From positions 1,690,031 to 1,754,030 of the forward strand of contig NW_006763299.1 in the NCBI RefSeq assembly GCF_000218685.1: a DNA stretch of 64,000 bases, given 5' to 3'. Under the pieces are notes generated by a model, which had not been told where the DNA came from, ran no database searches, and worked only from the letters and a program-made list of their open reading frames with translations. Position numbers and translations under genes: made by a program. Source of the DNA: Serpula lacrymans var. lacrymans S7.9. Taxonomy: Eukaryota; Basidiomycota; Agaricomycetes; Boletales; Serpulaceae. This document shows positions 11,436 through 22,949 of the stretch, piece after piece. Each line of letters opens with the position of its first letter. Within the stretch, counting starts at the first letter, position 1.

Positions 11436-11694
11436 GCGGCCAGAAAAATAACTGGAGTAAATTTTACTCTAACAGGACAAAGAAGGATGCCTATTGAATT
11501 TTAAGCAACAACCTTAAGCTTACACTGTAATTGAGTGTATCTCAGCTGCTGTCTTTGTATGAAGCCCTCTTTTATTCTGAAAGATAGGCTATTTCCTGAT
11601 ATACAAGGCCTTGAAGGCATTGGGAGGTACACTATTTACTTTATACTAGTTTTATTTTGCTAATTTTCTCTCTTTTCCGTTTTGTTTTTCAGCA
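11436..11694. other. Lead-in to transposase remnant
   Basis: No recognisable protein. A pyrimidine-rich tract ending TTTTTCAG at about 11692 looks like a 3' splice site just before the transposase segment. Confidence 0.35.
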
Positions 11695-12091
11695 TTTCAT
11701 GTACCCCAAATGGCTGGACAGACCATGAATGCAAGAAATGGTTCAGTGACATATTTATTCCTGAAGCCAGCTCTCACTATGTCAACAACAAACTAATTGT
11801 ACTGACCCTTAACACCCATAGCTTGCATGAATAGCCTGCCATGCAAAAAAATGTCTGCTTGCCAGTTCAAAGGAAGTGGGCCACTCACATCAGCCAACTT
11901 GCTCTTGATGTAATCATTATTGACAGGTATAATGTTATACATGAGTACATAACAGTTCATGCTGTTATTACTCCAGAACTAATTTGCACAGCCTTTAAGC
12001 AGACAGGGATTTACCCTTTCAACCAAAACACGTTCACTGACAATAACTTTGCCCTGAGCCACATAATCTCCTCCTCTGCACACCTCCCTGG

Positions 12092-12739
12092 TGTGATATC
12101 CATGCCAGAAGGCATAGCTCCGGAATTCTGAAGAGGACAAATTCTCAAGCCCAAACTCCCAAATCTTTGGTACTCTCAGGATTATGCTCCTTGTGTTCTG
12201 CTGTTTGGCATAACCCTGTACCCCACCTCCACATGGTACTCCAGATGTTTGCTCTGCTACTACTGCACTGGACTTCTAGTCCACCATACATTTCCTCCAC
12301 GTGTTTTCATATTCCCCATGGGCTCTGTAGTTTAGACCTTATGGTATACTCCTCCCACCTACAATTTCCCCTCACTAGATAGTTGTCTGCATGGAACTCC
12401 ATACCTACAGTATGGGTTACTCCTTACTCACTCCCAGTCCTCCAATAGTATATAAGATGTAACTCCTGTACTCTGTTCCTGCAGTTTGGATATTAACTAG
12501 TTTCCCTCATCTTTATTTGAGTCTTTTTCTAAGTTTTCCAGCCCTTCTCCAAAGGACCTTTACTCTACTCCACCTTTCATCCTCTACTCTCATCTGTTTA
12601 CTCTGACAAGTTAGGGACCAAGGTCCACGGAAGGGCCTAGCACACAAGCTAATTCAATCCCCAACTTCATACTCCATTCCACTCCCCACACCATCTCTGC
12701 ACTCTGAACTCCGCTTTTCTGAAGGTCACCGTTCTGACA
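12092..12739 (+). mobile_element. LTR, family D
   Basis: It begins TGTGATATCCATGCC and ends GGTCACCGTTCTGACA. The same family is present in reverse at 54952-55471 and, in part, at about 53250-53806, sharing blocks such as GGATTATGCTCC and GGACCAAGGTCCAC. No internal coding region is attached, so it is a solo LTR or a truncated remnant. I find no matching target duplication. Confidence 0.65.
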
Positions 12740-12744
12740 TCCGA

Positions 12745-14438
12745 TGTTGATGATGAGGACTGTAGTCAGAAAATCACACACAAAACAAACTAACGCACAA
12801 TCCTCTCAGATTCCACGGAACTTGTTTATGGGCTTTGCCTCCTAGAACAGTGGGTGCTCTGGTTGTTTGTGGGGTGGTATGTATAGCAATCCTTCAAAGA
12901 GAAACCCAGAGATGTATGGGTGTGGGTTTTGAGGAGGAGGGCTAGTTGGAATATAGAAGATAGGGTTTTTTTTTTTAAGAGTATAGACAAGCACTACCTT
13001 GCTAATCGTAGCACAAGATAGGTTTGAGAACGACAAGATGACAAGGTTCCCAGTGATAGCAGGCTCCTGATGCACAGACTGTAGTGCTCAGAAGGACTCT
13101 AATTGAAAGGGATGACAATGATTTTTGAAAGTGATGAGTGACAATAACTGCAATTAACAGTGGGAAGTATGTATTGTGACCACACTAGATCACAAGTAGC
13201 AGTAAGAAGTGGACTTGAGATTAGAGAAAAAGTCTGGATTATGATTTCCTGTTTTTACAAGGTAAAATACAGGGGTTTATATAGTAAAAAAAAGGTAGAC
13301 TATGCACAGTATACTATAGCTGTGCAAAGAGAATGAGAAAGAACATGAAGGAAGGAATGTACACTGACAAATCCTGCATAGGTAGTACAGGATAAGATTG
13401 TCAGAATAAGGAAAAGAAAGAGATAGAACAACAAATATTGTGTAAATAATATCACAGGTTTGTACAGCCATAAAACAAAGTCCAATAGCAGAAAAAGAGC
13501 AAGAAAATCATGATGTCATGGGAAGATGCAGTGAAAAAAGGGCAAGGCGAAAAAATATCAGTAGCAACACAGTTCTTTTATTGTTAGTCAGGCATTCTAA
13601 AAAATATGTGTCCATAAAAATGATTCAAAAATCAAAAATAATTGCACTGAAAATGAATGTTCTGCTGAAAAAAAGGAACTGGAGCCACCGGTCCAAACAA
13701 GTGAGTCCCAGGCAGCATATGGTAAGTGTAGCTATAGCAAAGATGATAGACAAAGGATAGATGTACCCAAGTGAATGGGACAGTGATGTACATTGGCAAT
13801 GCAAGGAAATGAACCTTCTCCAGCTCAAAAACTACCCACCCACACTCTAACCAGGCAAGACAAGTGACCAATGATTTAATAGTGGAAGATGGCAGATCAA
13901 CATCATGAAATTGGACCTGTTGCCCAATTTGGACTGGCTGCCGGGGCTTTGCTGATATTAAAAGTGGCATGTGGTAGTCAACGGATTGGCAACAGAAGCA
14001 GATGGAAAGTGGTGACATCAGGTATGGTGGACGAGCAAGAAAGACAAGTAGGAGGAGGGTGGAGGTGACAAAGCAGTGGACTAGAATAGGTAGCCAGAAA
14101 CAACTGTCAGGTGAGAATAAAAAGGAGGGTATATGGTGGGGCTAAGTAAAGGAAAAAGGGTAGGGGGAAATAACATAAGCAAGGACACAATGTGTAGCCA
14201 GTGGCAACGCAAAAATTTGCCAAAATGCCAAAATGCCAAAAGTATTGAACAAAAAACAAAGGTTAGTGCAACTTGATTGCCTAATAGAGTAGTGCTGATC
14301 AGCCACAAGTTCAAAAAAGGCAATTTTAATTACTATTCCATGTGGCACTGTGCCTGTGTGGCGCAAAGGCAAGTCTTTTCAATATTTGCTTTATTATTGA
14401 CATCTGTCCATGCTACCAGTCATTTTTGATGCATGACA
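12745..14438 (-). mobile_element. Unit C, near full-length, reverse orientation
   Basis: On the minus strand it runs from TGTCATGCATC (ending at 14438) to CATCATCAACA (at 12745), matching the complete unit at 45514-47331. It holds the TATATAAACCCC promoter-like motif and the unit's conserved reading frame at about 13632-14018. The start codon used in other copies reads ATA here, and the last third of the frame is disrupted. No target duplication is visible. Confidence 0.72.
13632..14018 (-). pseudogene. Conserved unit C reading frame, degraded copy
   Basis: The frame encodes segments found in the other unit C copies: SVDYHMPLLISAKP, HDVDLPSSTIK, LAWLECGWVVFELEKVH and PFTWVHLSFV. The canonical upstream start near 14129 is ATA instead of ATG, and after LPGTHLF the frame jumps, losing the usual SDLD ending. 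The product has no recognised family. Confidence 0.5.
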
Positions 14439-14858
14439 CTGAGTCCTATTGTTCCTCCTCCAACAGCAGCAGTGAGATGGCCAAGTTGGTGGGTAGAGTT
14501 AGTGAAGTTGAGGGCAAGGATGAGGCTGAAGAGGAGGATGAAAAAGACAAAGAAAAAGACAATGCAGATGGCTCCCTCTTCCCCTGTCCCTCCCTTGGTT
14601 CCTCCAAGCTCCCTTCAGAGCTATTCCATCTCCCTGTCCATCTCCGGCCCTGGTACTGACCACCAATACTCCCCCTCCCCACTTTCCTGCATCCATGGCC
14701 TTGACCTCCCAAGCAAATTTGGTTGAATCTATCAACTTGGTCCAGATTGGCAAACTGTTAGTGTTGAACAAGATCAAAAAAGAACTCGCCCAGAACTTCT
14801 TACCGATCTTGTTTCAACCCAAACACAGCTCAACCTCATTGAACAAGACCAGGCACAG

Positions 14859-15271
14859 TGTAACAACCAAAGTTTTGATACTCTAGTGCACAATTCAGAC
14901 AAGCAAGTGTGAGGGAAGTAGGAGTGGATAAACCCCTTAAGATAGGACTGAGTTAGTTGTGGGTAAACAACAGGAGGACTCACTGAGGAGTCCCCTTGAT
15001 TTATTGAGTTGTTTATACAATTACAGGCTATTTGCACATATGTACTATACAGTTGGTAAAAGCAGTGGCTGATACTGTCATAGGGCACAGCCTGTGTGAC
15101 AAGCTCCATCACATGAGAGAGTTGTATCTAAAAATAGAAGGGCAGTGCAGCGCGAGAAAGTGAAAGTTTGAACAAAAGGAAAATGTTGCATGGCACAAGT
15201 GTGTGAAAAATGAGAAAGAAGATTAAATTGGAGATCGAAAGTCAAGAGTCTGAAAATTGAGTATTGTAACA
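14859..15271 (-). mobile_element. Solo LTR, gypsy family A, 5-bp TSD CACAG
   Basis: The 413-base LTR reads TGTAACAACC...TATTGTAACA on the plus strand, so it is in minus orientation. It is flanked by CACAG at 14854-14858 and 15272-15276, a perfect target duplication. It interrupts the transposase remnant. Confidence 0.9.
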
Positions 15272-15602
15272 CACAGTTTCTGGCTACATGCCAGAAGCTG
15301 GAGGAGCATCTAGGCCAGATGCAGGCAGAAAGAAACACTGTGTTACAATAACACAATTTTTGGACCTTTAAATTTCATTCTCCTCTTCAACTTTCTTTTG
15401 TAGTTTTCACACCCTGTGTTATGTGGCACTTTCCATTATTGTTCAAACTCCACTTCTTGCGCTGCGCTGCCTTTTTCTTATTTTTAGATACAAGTATCTC
15501 ACGCAGTGGAGCTGGTCACATGGGCTGTGCCCCATGACATCATCAACCACTGCCTTCATCAACTGTATAGTATATATGTACAAACAACCTGTAGTAGTAT
15601 AT

Positions 15603-15828
15603 GTTAGAATATACTCTGACATACCAATACTCCATAGGATAATACCTCTGATTTGTAAGCCAGCCCAGTATGCAGCAGCTATTCTGTGTAAGACGTCCGT
15701 GGTTGCATGTCATGTTTAAGATCCTACATTGTATAACCTTGGCCATATAGCTCAATTGGTAGAGCAGCTGGCATGTATCCAGAAGGTTCCAGGTTCAATC
15801 CCTGGTCTGGTCATTATCCAATTTTATC
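15603..15828 (+). mobile_element. 226-bp insertion with tRNA-like 3' part (SINE candidate)
   Basis: Comparison with uninterrupted family A LTRs (40.77 kb and 63.0 kb) defines the insertion. It is flanked by AGTATAT at 15596-15602 and 15829-15835. The first 138 bases match nothing else that I recognise here; the rest is a tRNA-like sequence followed by 15 bases. Known tRNA-derived SINEs carry the tRNA part at the 5' end, so this order is unusual. Confidence 0.65.
15741..15813 (+). tRNA. tRNA-Thr(TGT)-like sequence, probably not functional
   Basis: The 73-base sequence starts GGCCATATAGCTCAATTGG and has a perfect D arm (GCTC/GAGC), a perfect T arm (CCAGG TTCAATC CCTGG) and an acceptor stem with one mismatch and one G-T pair. 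The anticodon stem has a mismatch and the loop reads CATGTAT, giving TGT at the anticodon position but A instead of the required T at position 33. It is therefore a degenerate tRNA or tRNA-derived element. The box A and box B promoter regions are preserved. Confidence 0.5.
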
Positions 15829-16620
15829 AGTATATATACCCCAATAGATCAAGGAGACTCCTCAGCGAGTCCTCCTGTTGTTCACCCACAATTAACTCGG
15901 TCCTATCCTAAGGGTAACCACTCCCCTCACTACATTTATAACTTTGTCTGAGTTGTGTGCCAGAGTAACAAACTCTTGGTCGTTACACACTGCAAATGCC
16001 CATTGCACTATCATCTCCCATGTGGTTGAGGAAACATGCAAGCAGCTGAGGGTTTTGACTAAGAAGAATAAGAAGTGGGGGACAGGAAAGATAAAGACTT
16101 GGTTTGTTACTCACCCAGCTATAAAGTCGCACTTTGACTGGGAAGAGGCCAAGCACAGCAGAAAGGCAAAGGAGAGGGCAGAAAAGGATGCTCAGAAAAT
16201 TGTAGATGAGGCTGTCCATACTGCCTGCATTCACAAGAACACAGTGTTGAAGAACCTTGAGAAGCCCCTGCCATCCTACAAACAAAAGAACGACCTCATC
16301 ACAGTTGCTGGGGCCCTGCAACTGTCACCACTTGGACAGTCAAGGAGCTCCTCACTAGGATCAAGGCATACCTGGATGAGGATGAGGAGCTGGCAGGCCA
16401 GTCTCACTTTGCTGGATTATTTGGCCATTATGCCCCAAACTCATTTTCCCCTGCAAGTGGGTCCAGCTCTTCTTCTGCCCTTTTTTCACCCCACTCTCCC
16501 GCTTTCCCCTCTGCGCAATATGTGGTGTCCTTGCATGTATATGACCCCCAGCTCCTCTCCTTTTTTACTCAGCAATACCCCTCCTTGTACATATCCTCCC
16601 ATGCGCCCACCCTGAGTTCT

Positions 16621-17117
16621 TACACTACCAGGTCCAAATGACAAGCTTGGTATGATTTATTACAGTCCCAGTGCTTGTCGTGGCTACATGTGGTTGTAAA
16701 TTTGTATATAATTCTCTATCAATATATGTGCTTTTCTCAGATTTTGCGTGATAAAAAAATGATATATCCTACTAAAAAATTTTACTACAATTCCTACTAC
16801 TATCTAGGGACAAGCGAATTTTCTGCTCTTGATAGTGCCGAGCGGGATTCTAACACGGCTTCTGTGACCTCTCTGTGACAATGTGTTACTTTTGTGATGT
16901 CTGAATAGCCCCCATCCGAACTGACGGTTAACGACAGTATTTTACATTTTTCTGATGCCACTGGCACTGCCAGTGAGACTTACTAAGTATACGTTAGTGA
17001 GGATGACACGCGGGCGGGGACATCGGGACAGGAGATTTCCCACGTCCGTACATCAAGACTTTCAACCTGCGCCTGTGCCTTCCCTGGTAGGTCCCAATAT
17101 CTTGAGGGTTTACAACC
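16621..17117. promoter_or_regulatory. Intergenic; promoter region of YTP1-like copy B
   Basis: No protein is recognised. From about 16985 the sequence aligns with 2340-2497 upstream of copy A, including GTGAGGATGACA and ATCTTGAGGGTTT, but with clear substitutions and indels, in contrast to the identical coding region. Confidence 0.55.
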
Positions 17118-19159
17118 ATGCCTAAACTCTCTACGTTACCCACATTTTTGTCGGCACTCGTCCTCACCGCCGTGGTCGTATCCGCTCACGAACATCATGA
17201 TGAACTAAGCGAAGAAGAGGCTACAGCTCCAGTCGATACCATCTTATGGATCCACATGGGCCTGCAAGCACTTGTCTGGGGCATTTTATTTCCTGTTGGA
17301 ATGGTTCTCGGAATCACACGAAGTCGCTGGCACGTTCCCCTCCAGGTATATGCGATATCCAATAATTATAATCTCTCTGGACTGAGTTCTTGTTTTTGTT
17401 CAGAGTGCCGGCTTTGCACTGACAATAGCAGGCATAGTGTTGGGTCACTCTCATAAAGGGCGTCAATTCCTGCCTTCCGCACACGGTGTCTTCGCAAATG
17501 TCCTGTTCATCCCAATATTTGCTCAACTACTGCTTGGGATCTATCTTAAGCTACACATACATGAGCGCACCATACGACCTTACGCTGTTATCGCACATGG
17601 CATTGTAGGAAAATCCTATCCCGTACTTGGATGGACCCAAATGTTGTTGGGTGTGATCGCCTTCAGAGGTTATTGTCGGGATCACTTGGGCCAATGTTTA
17701 GCTCACTATATTATGGTGCGCTAATCCAACCATCATCCGTTTCTTGGGCACAGAGATATTAACCGATACAAAAAATCAGGGAAGTGGGTTCGTTGCTTAC
17801 GGTGTTATCATGGCGATCTTGCTTGTGGTGGGCGAGGCTTGGGTGAAACGAAGTGGTCGCAGCCCAGAATGGTGGGATTCGTGGGTTATCACTTTGTGGG
17901 TGAGTCGTGTCATAATAATGTTGATCGGGTTTTTCTGATATCTGGTTCAACAAAGGGTATTGGTACGCATATAATCGTGATCGTAAGAACTGTTATTGAT
18001 CGACATATAGTTAACACTTTCACCGAACACCGTGGATCAACGTGGTCTGTCAAGGACATGCAGCATACGTGAGCATATAGCCTCATTCCAGAGAATTATT
18101 GGTTGACCGTCTAACATCAGCATCATTGGCATCGTATGTACGAGATACTCACTCGCATCAATCAACCAGTATTACTTAACGTGATTATGCTGTAGGGTGG
18201 ACGGGAGGCATACTAGGGATATTTTTATCTCAAAATAATCAAGTAGATATACACTCCTACTTAGCTGCTTTCGCTCAGCTAAAGTCTTTTATCAGCGCAA
18301 TGTGGTTCCCGGTTTGATGTGAGTATATGTTAAGGTACTTGTATTAGGATGTCGCTAAGTGATGACATTCTCACAGCATTATTTTGACTGGCTGGGCAAT
18401 GTCGCAGCACGCTCAAGCTCTGGAAATATCCACGAAGGTACGGTATTCATCGCTTTCTGCATCGTTTGAAATGCCTAATTGCCCATTAAGGTTCATACAA
18501 CTTTTGGATGCACGCTTATGCTCGCTGGATTTTCTCGCATAGTCGAAATCTGCTTTGTCCCGTCGAAATATTCAGATGCGTCCAACAGAGACGATCAAAG
18601 TGATAACACTCTTGCAGAATCTACTCCAGGTTATTCGTCAAGTGATGATGGGAAGATGGCTGCTGCCAGAGCTTTCCGTCACCTCCCACCTATCGTAAGT
18701 CCCAAATAATATCGTTATAAAGTATAGTCTAATATAGGACTTGCGTGTAGCTTCTCGTAGCGTCTGGGTAAGGGCTAAACCATGATTTCGACTTTGGCTT
18801 TGTTTCATATTTTCTTGCAGAATTTTGCTCATGTCCGCTACCGACGAGGCACTTGACTATGTACACGTCAATGGCATGGATCATGTCACTTATCTTCTGA
18901 TTATGTTCAGGTCCGTCCTGTTATATGATTTTACACTGCCCACTCATGACCAGATGGCATCAGTCTTGCATTCGCGTTGTACACTCTCATCCTCACGTTG
19001 ATCCGCCTATTCTCTACTACCGGAAGAAATGCCCAATCTTTCTCAACTACCGGTAACAACATTGAATTGGCCTCTCCTCGGAGCCCATCAAAATGGTACG
19101 CGCCTGTGCCGCGGGATGATACCACTACACATGTATTAGGACCCGATGAGGACGATTAA
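17118..19159 (+). CDS. YTP1-like multi-pass membrane protein, copy B
   Basis: This is the paralogue of the gene at 2498-4543, with the same start, exon plan and domains (DUF2427 then Ytp1). From 17130 to 18224 every base equals copy A at 2510-3604, including all introns in that stretch. After that the copies differ by substitutions and intron indels; for example the C-terminal soluble loop reads [19 protein letters not shown] instead of [19 protein letters not shown], and the tail before GPDEDD has DDTTTHVL instead of DDVATHIL. The frame is open to the TAA at 19157-19159, so both copies look functional. The next genes downstream are the FMP52-like pair. Confidence 0.85.
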
Positions 19160-19682
19160 ACATAGCCAAAGTTTTGTTGCCCGGTTGTTCGAGATGACTC
19201 AAACTAATAGACTAAATTGGGTCGTAGTGCCGAGTATAACATCAATATGTTTTATAATACAGTAACTTTTGTTGATGTACTGTCCTTATCGAGCGTGTTC
19301 TCCGTTTATTTGATCTTACTTAGATGTGGTTTCGAGTTTGAACGGGTCAAATTGCAAACTTTTCGTTGTCAGGTATGCATACGTATTAGTTAATGCTATA
19401 TCTGGATACCTGAAGATAAGTTGGTTCCTTATGCACTGAGATCTACCATCACAGTGAGCTAATTGTCGACTGTTTGTTTCTCGCCAGTCTACCGTGACTA
19501 TAGGTTGGCTATAAGGAGATCTTTCGACGGCTTTTGGGACGCGTACCCTATGTGTGCCGTCCTTCTAGGTGTTTACACTGAACCGGTATGACGAAGTACA
19601 GAAGCCAAAGTATATAAGTATAAGTACTGCTCTGTTCAGCTTGTCCAAACACTCTGTCAAACACTTCCCATTCCCCACACAT
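19160..19682. promoter_or_regulatory. Intergenic; promoter of FMP52-like gene 1
   Basis: This region aligns with 4560-4995 downstream of YTP1-like copy A. It carries TTTTGGGACGCGTACCC and, only here, the TATA-like AGTATATAAGTATAAG about 60 bases before the start codon. The ACGCGT core also occurs near 21086 upstream of FMP52-like gene 2, so it may be a shared control site; that is inference. Confidence 0.5.
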
Positions 19683-20849
19683 ATGTCTGGTGAGTTGGTG
19701 CAGTAATGGCGATACTTTCAATGGATTTAATCCTAAAGATCCATTGTAACTCTAGGTCAATCTGCTCTTATTTTTGGCGCAACTGGTTCCACTGGACGAT
19801 GTCTTCTCAAGGAGGTCTTGTCTTCATCACACTTCACTCGTGTTGGAGAATTCGGCCGTAAAGTGACGCCAGCTGATCAGCTGGAGTCCGCTCCAGGCAG
19901 GCAGAAGCTTGAGCAGAAGACGATTGACTTTGAAAGGCTGGATCAGGCAGGTTTGAAGGATGGACATTGGGATGTTATATTTGTGACGTAGGTCGCTTTT
20001 TCTCTAATATAAGCATACATCGATCCCTGATAAACGTACCTTTAGGCTCGGGACTTCCAGAGCTGTCGCTGGCGCTGATTTTGAAAAAGTTGACAGGGAG
20101 TAAGTACCATCATTCTCCTGATATCTTATTACATTGCTACAATGCCAATTTCGCCAACAATTGCTTCCACAGATATGTTGTCAATGCAGTCAAAGAGGCC
20201 AAGTCGACTGACCCTAATCATTCTCAGCGCATAGTCTATCTATCGGTGCGTGGTTCAATCTAAGTGATGTCAAAGGCATCATGCTGAGTTTGATCCGTCG
20301 ACAACTTAGGCTTCAGGCGCAAACTCATCGTCAACATTTTTGTATCCGAGGTACAAATCTTGATAATCCCCTGTTGTTGCATTGCTCACATGTGAAACGT
20401 GTAGGAGCAAGGGTTTGACCGAGCTTGCATTGGCTGGCTTGGGATATATGGACACCATTGTATTACGGCCTGTCTTACTAAAAGGTCGAACAGATGCACG
20501 AGTTGGAGAGATCGTTGCTGGGTAAGTAGTAAATAAATGAAATTGCTCGCTTCACATTTTCACCGTTGTTATGACTAGTTTTGTGACAGGTGCCCTGTCG
20601 CATTTTTCGTCGAATATGGAGATTCAGGTGCTTGTCTACCTCCACAAACGACCTCACAACTTGCACTAAACACACCCATCTTTGTAGGTGGCCCTACTTG
20701 CGAAAAGTATGCTCAATGCTGGTATATTGGGCTCTGCTGGATTACATACGGCGGTTGGAGCCCAGGAAGCGGGGAGAGATGGTGTATCTTTTACTGTTCT
20801 TGACAATAAGGGCGCAGTAGCACTTGGGAAGATGAACGTGAACAAATAA
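19683..20849 (+). CDS. FMP52-like NAD(P)-binding protein 1
   Basis: The spliced product is an atypical short-chain dehydrogenase of the FMP52/TIP30 (HTATIP2) type. Exon 1 is just ATGTCTG (19683-19689); exon 2 starts at 19756 and gives the dinucleotide-binding motif IFGATGSTGRCLL. Further exons give FTRVGEFGRKVTP, DVIFVTLGTSRAVAGA, YVVNAVKEAK, RIVYLSSGANS, YPRSKGLTELALAGLG and LNAGILGSAGLH, ending TAA at 20847-20849. Yeast Fmp52 is found at the mitochondrial outer membrane or ER; its substrate is unknown. The length and the GxxGxxG motif are normal. Many short introns are present. A close paralogue follows at 21257, so this is a tandem duplication. Confidence 0.85.
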
Positions 20850-21256
20850 CTCTAGATGGTATTTTTGAACTTCCTATGTTTCCCGTATCAATTTGTAATC
20901 TGGGGGATGGTAGTATAATGTTATTCCAAGTTCTGGGCAGGGGTAGTAGAATTCAGTATGTCAGAACATTGCATGTCAGATCCGGAAGTCATCGACTAGT
21001 CATCGCTTGGAAGCAAAGCCATTTTCACATGTGGCAATCTCGCAAATTTCGTCATATGTCCTCTTCGAATGCAATCGGCTTAGGGACGCGTACTCTTCTG
21101 CTCCACGACGCGTCAATGGGAACTTATCTGAATGCCAGTGCGGCATAGCCACCTGCGAACTTGAATAAGCGTGAATCTCAGTGAGACTGGTCTCACCAAA
21201 AGCAAAGCACCACCACGGTTTCCCATAACTAGAAATTACATCTTCCCACTCTACTC
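20850..21256. promoter_or_regulatory. Intergenic; promoter of FMP52-like gene 2
   Basis: No separate gene is supported. It contains GGGACGCGTACTCTT near 21084 and a second ACGCGT near 21110, resembling the GGGACGCGTACCC box upstream of the first FMP52-like gene. Confidence 0.4.
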
Positions 21257-22408
21257 ATGCCTGGTGAGTGGTATTAACGTTCACAAATTTGAAAAGCCCA
21301 TCATCGTAGAAGGTCAATCCGCTCTCATTCTCGGCGCAACTGGTGCGGTTGGACAATATCTTCTCAAAGAGATCTTATCTTCTTCACACTTCACTCGTGT
21401 TGGCGAGTTTGGCCGCAGAGTAACCCCAGCTGATCAATTGGAGTCCGTTCCCGGAAAGCAAAAGCTAGAGCAGAAGACGCTTGATTTCGAAAAGCTGAAT
21501 CAAGCAGGCTTGAAGGACGGCAAATGGGACGTTATTTTTGTGACGTATGTCGATGTTTTCCCCCCACATAGATGTCTTCATCTCTGAGAGTGGCATTTGT
21601 TTTAGTCTTGGCACGACGAGAGCTATTGCAGGAAGTGCCGCTAATTTTGAAAAAATTGATAGAGAGTAAGGACTGCGAGCCTTGTTGCGTTGCACTTTTT
21701 CACTGACGTTCGGGATACCTTGACAGATATGTTGTCAATGCGGTGAAAGAAGCCAAATCGAATGACCCAAACCATTCTCAGCGCATAGTGTATCTCTCAG
21801 TATGCATTTCCACATCCCATGATACTGCATACTAGTGCTAAGTTGATTCCCGGTGACTTAGTCAACAGGCGCCAACTCGTCCTCGCCATTTTTGTATCCC
21901 AAGTACGAATTTCCTTGATGGTTCTCTTGACTGGTCACTTACACCGAGCCGCACAGGAGTAAGGGTTTGACAGAACTAGCGTTAGCGGGGCTCGGATACA
22001 AAGACACCATTGTATTTCGACCTGCCTTACTGAGAGGCCGGCCAGGGGAACGCTTCGGGGAAACGCTTATTGGGTAAGCTGATGAACTTGATATTTGTTC
22101 TTCCCTCACTCTAAGGATCTCATCGCCGCTGCTAGCTATGTGACAGGTGCTCTATCGCACGTTTCGTCTAACGTGGAGATTCAGGTAAATGCCGCAATTC
22201 GCCTACAGCAACCCCTGTGACCTGTACTAATTCGCCCGTCTGACAGGTGCCCCTACTTGCGAAAAGCATACGCAATGCCGGCATATTGGGCTCTGCTGCG
22301 CTACCTGTTGCGGCTGAAGCGCAAAAGGCGGGTAGAGACGGCGCATCCTTTACTCTCCTGAACAATAAAGGCACGATGGCACTGGGGAATGTGGAGGTAA
22401 ACGAGTAA
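21257..22408 (+). CDS. FMP52-like NAD(P)-binding protein 2
   Basis: This is the paralogue of the preceding gene. I place the start at ATG 21257 (ATGCCTG then GTGAGT intron), because it mirrors the seven-base first exon of gene 1; an upstream in-frame ATG at 21171 would read through the intron. The second exon begins with the GTCAATCC that follows AAG, and gives ILGATGAVGQYLL, then FTRVGEFGRRVTP, YVVNAVKEAKSND, YPKSKGLTELALAGLG and ILGSAALPVAAEA. It ends TAA at 22406-22408. The binding motif is intact and the frame is open across all exons, so the gene looks functional. Protein and intron positions match gene 1 while intron sequences differ, so the duplication is not very recent. Confidence 0.84.
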
Positions 22409-22949
22409 AAAAGCCGCATGGGCTCAAGTTTCCTTCTTTGCCGCATACACCCCCTATGGACAACTACCTTATCAGAATTAGACCTGTGGCCTCATGGAAC
22501 AATGCTATTCCCGATTTCTTTTTCGCTTTGGTCATTCTGTGTCACTGATAGGTCATGCGCAAAGTTTTATGAACGTAAGATCCCGAAGAACAGAAGATGG
22601 ATGGGTGCCATCGAAGTAGTTGGCCGTAAAGGCTTTTTTTATCCATTACAGTTATGAGAAGCGATGAATAGGGGCCCAAAGACCAAGAACCATATAACAA
22701 CAGATGGGGAATGATATGAGACATATAAATGGATTGGCATGCAAAATGGACAGCGTGAAAATATAATTGCAAGTTGGAGGAAGACTACATTAGTATATAT
22801 AGATGCAGATAGGTTCGCATATGTGGGTTCTACCAAATAAGACATTAACAGACAAGACGAGTATACATGGCATACATAGTGCTTATAACAATTAAACAAG
22901 TTAATTACAGATAAATGTGAGAGATAACCCGTAGAAATCCTGCCAGGTG
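22409..22949. other. Intergenic region between convergent genes
   Basis: No gene is supported. It would hold the 3' ends of the FMP52-like gene 2 (plus) and of the minus-strand gene that starts at 24797. Confidence 0.6.

Larger units (their letters stand above)
15341..15987 (+). mobile_element. Solo LTR, gypsy family A, TSD CACTG, with inner insertion
   Basis: The LTR runs from TGTTACAATAACAC to CTCTTGGTCGTTACA in plus orientation, flanked by CACTG at 15336-15340 and 15988-15992. It is longer than its relatives because of a 226-base insertion at 15603-15828. It interrupts the same transposase remnant 70 bases from the previous solo LTR. Confidence 0.9.
11695..16620 (+). pseudogene. CENP-B/pogo-type DDE_1 transposase remnant, multiply interrupted
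   Basis: Four host segments belong together: about 11695-12091, 14439-14858, 15277-15340 and 15993-16620. The first shows the end of a DDE_1 endonuclease domain (SCTPNGWTDH, an internal deletion, PVQRKWATHISQLALD, then FKQTGIYPFN), with a stop near 11834. The last shows a basic, coiled-coil tail with WFVTHPAIKSHFDWEEAKHS and a SAP-like ending (LPSYKQKNDLITVAGAL, then VKELLTRIKAYL after a frameshift). Between them lie an LTR of family D, a unit C copy and two family A solo LTRs. Removing the two family A LTRs with one target copy each leaves one open frame across 14.8-16.3 kb. Family and nested structure are well supported; joining the first segment to the rest is inference. Confidence 0.68.

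Noticed and set aside
15741..15813. Functional tRNA-Thr gene
   Set aside because: Position 33 is A instead of T, the anticodon stem and acceptor stem have mismatches, and the sequence lies in a target-duplication-flanked insertion.
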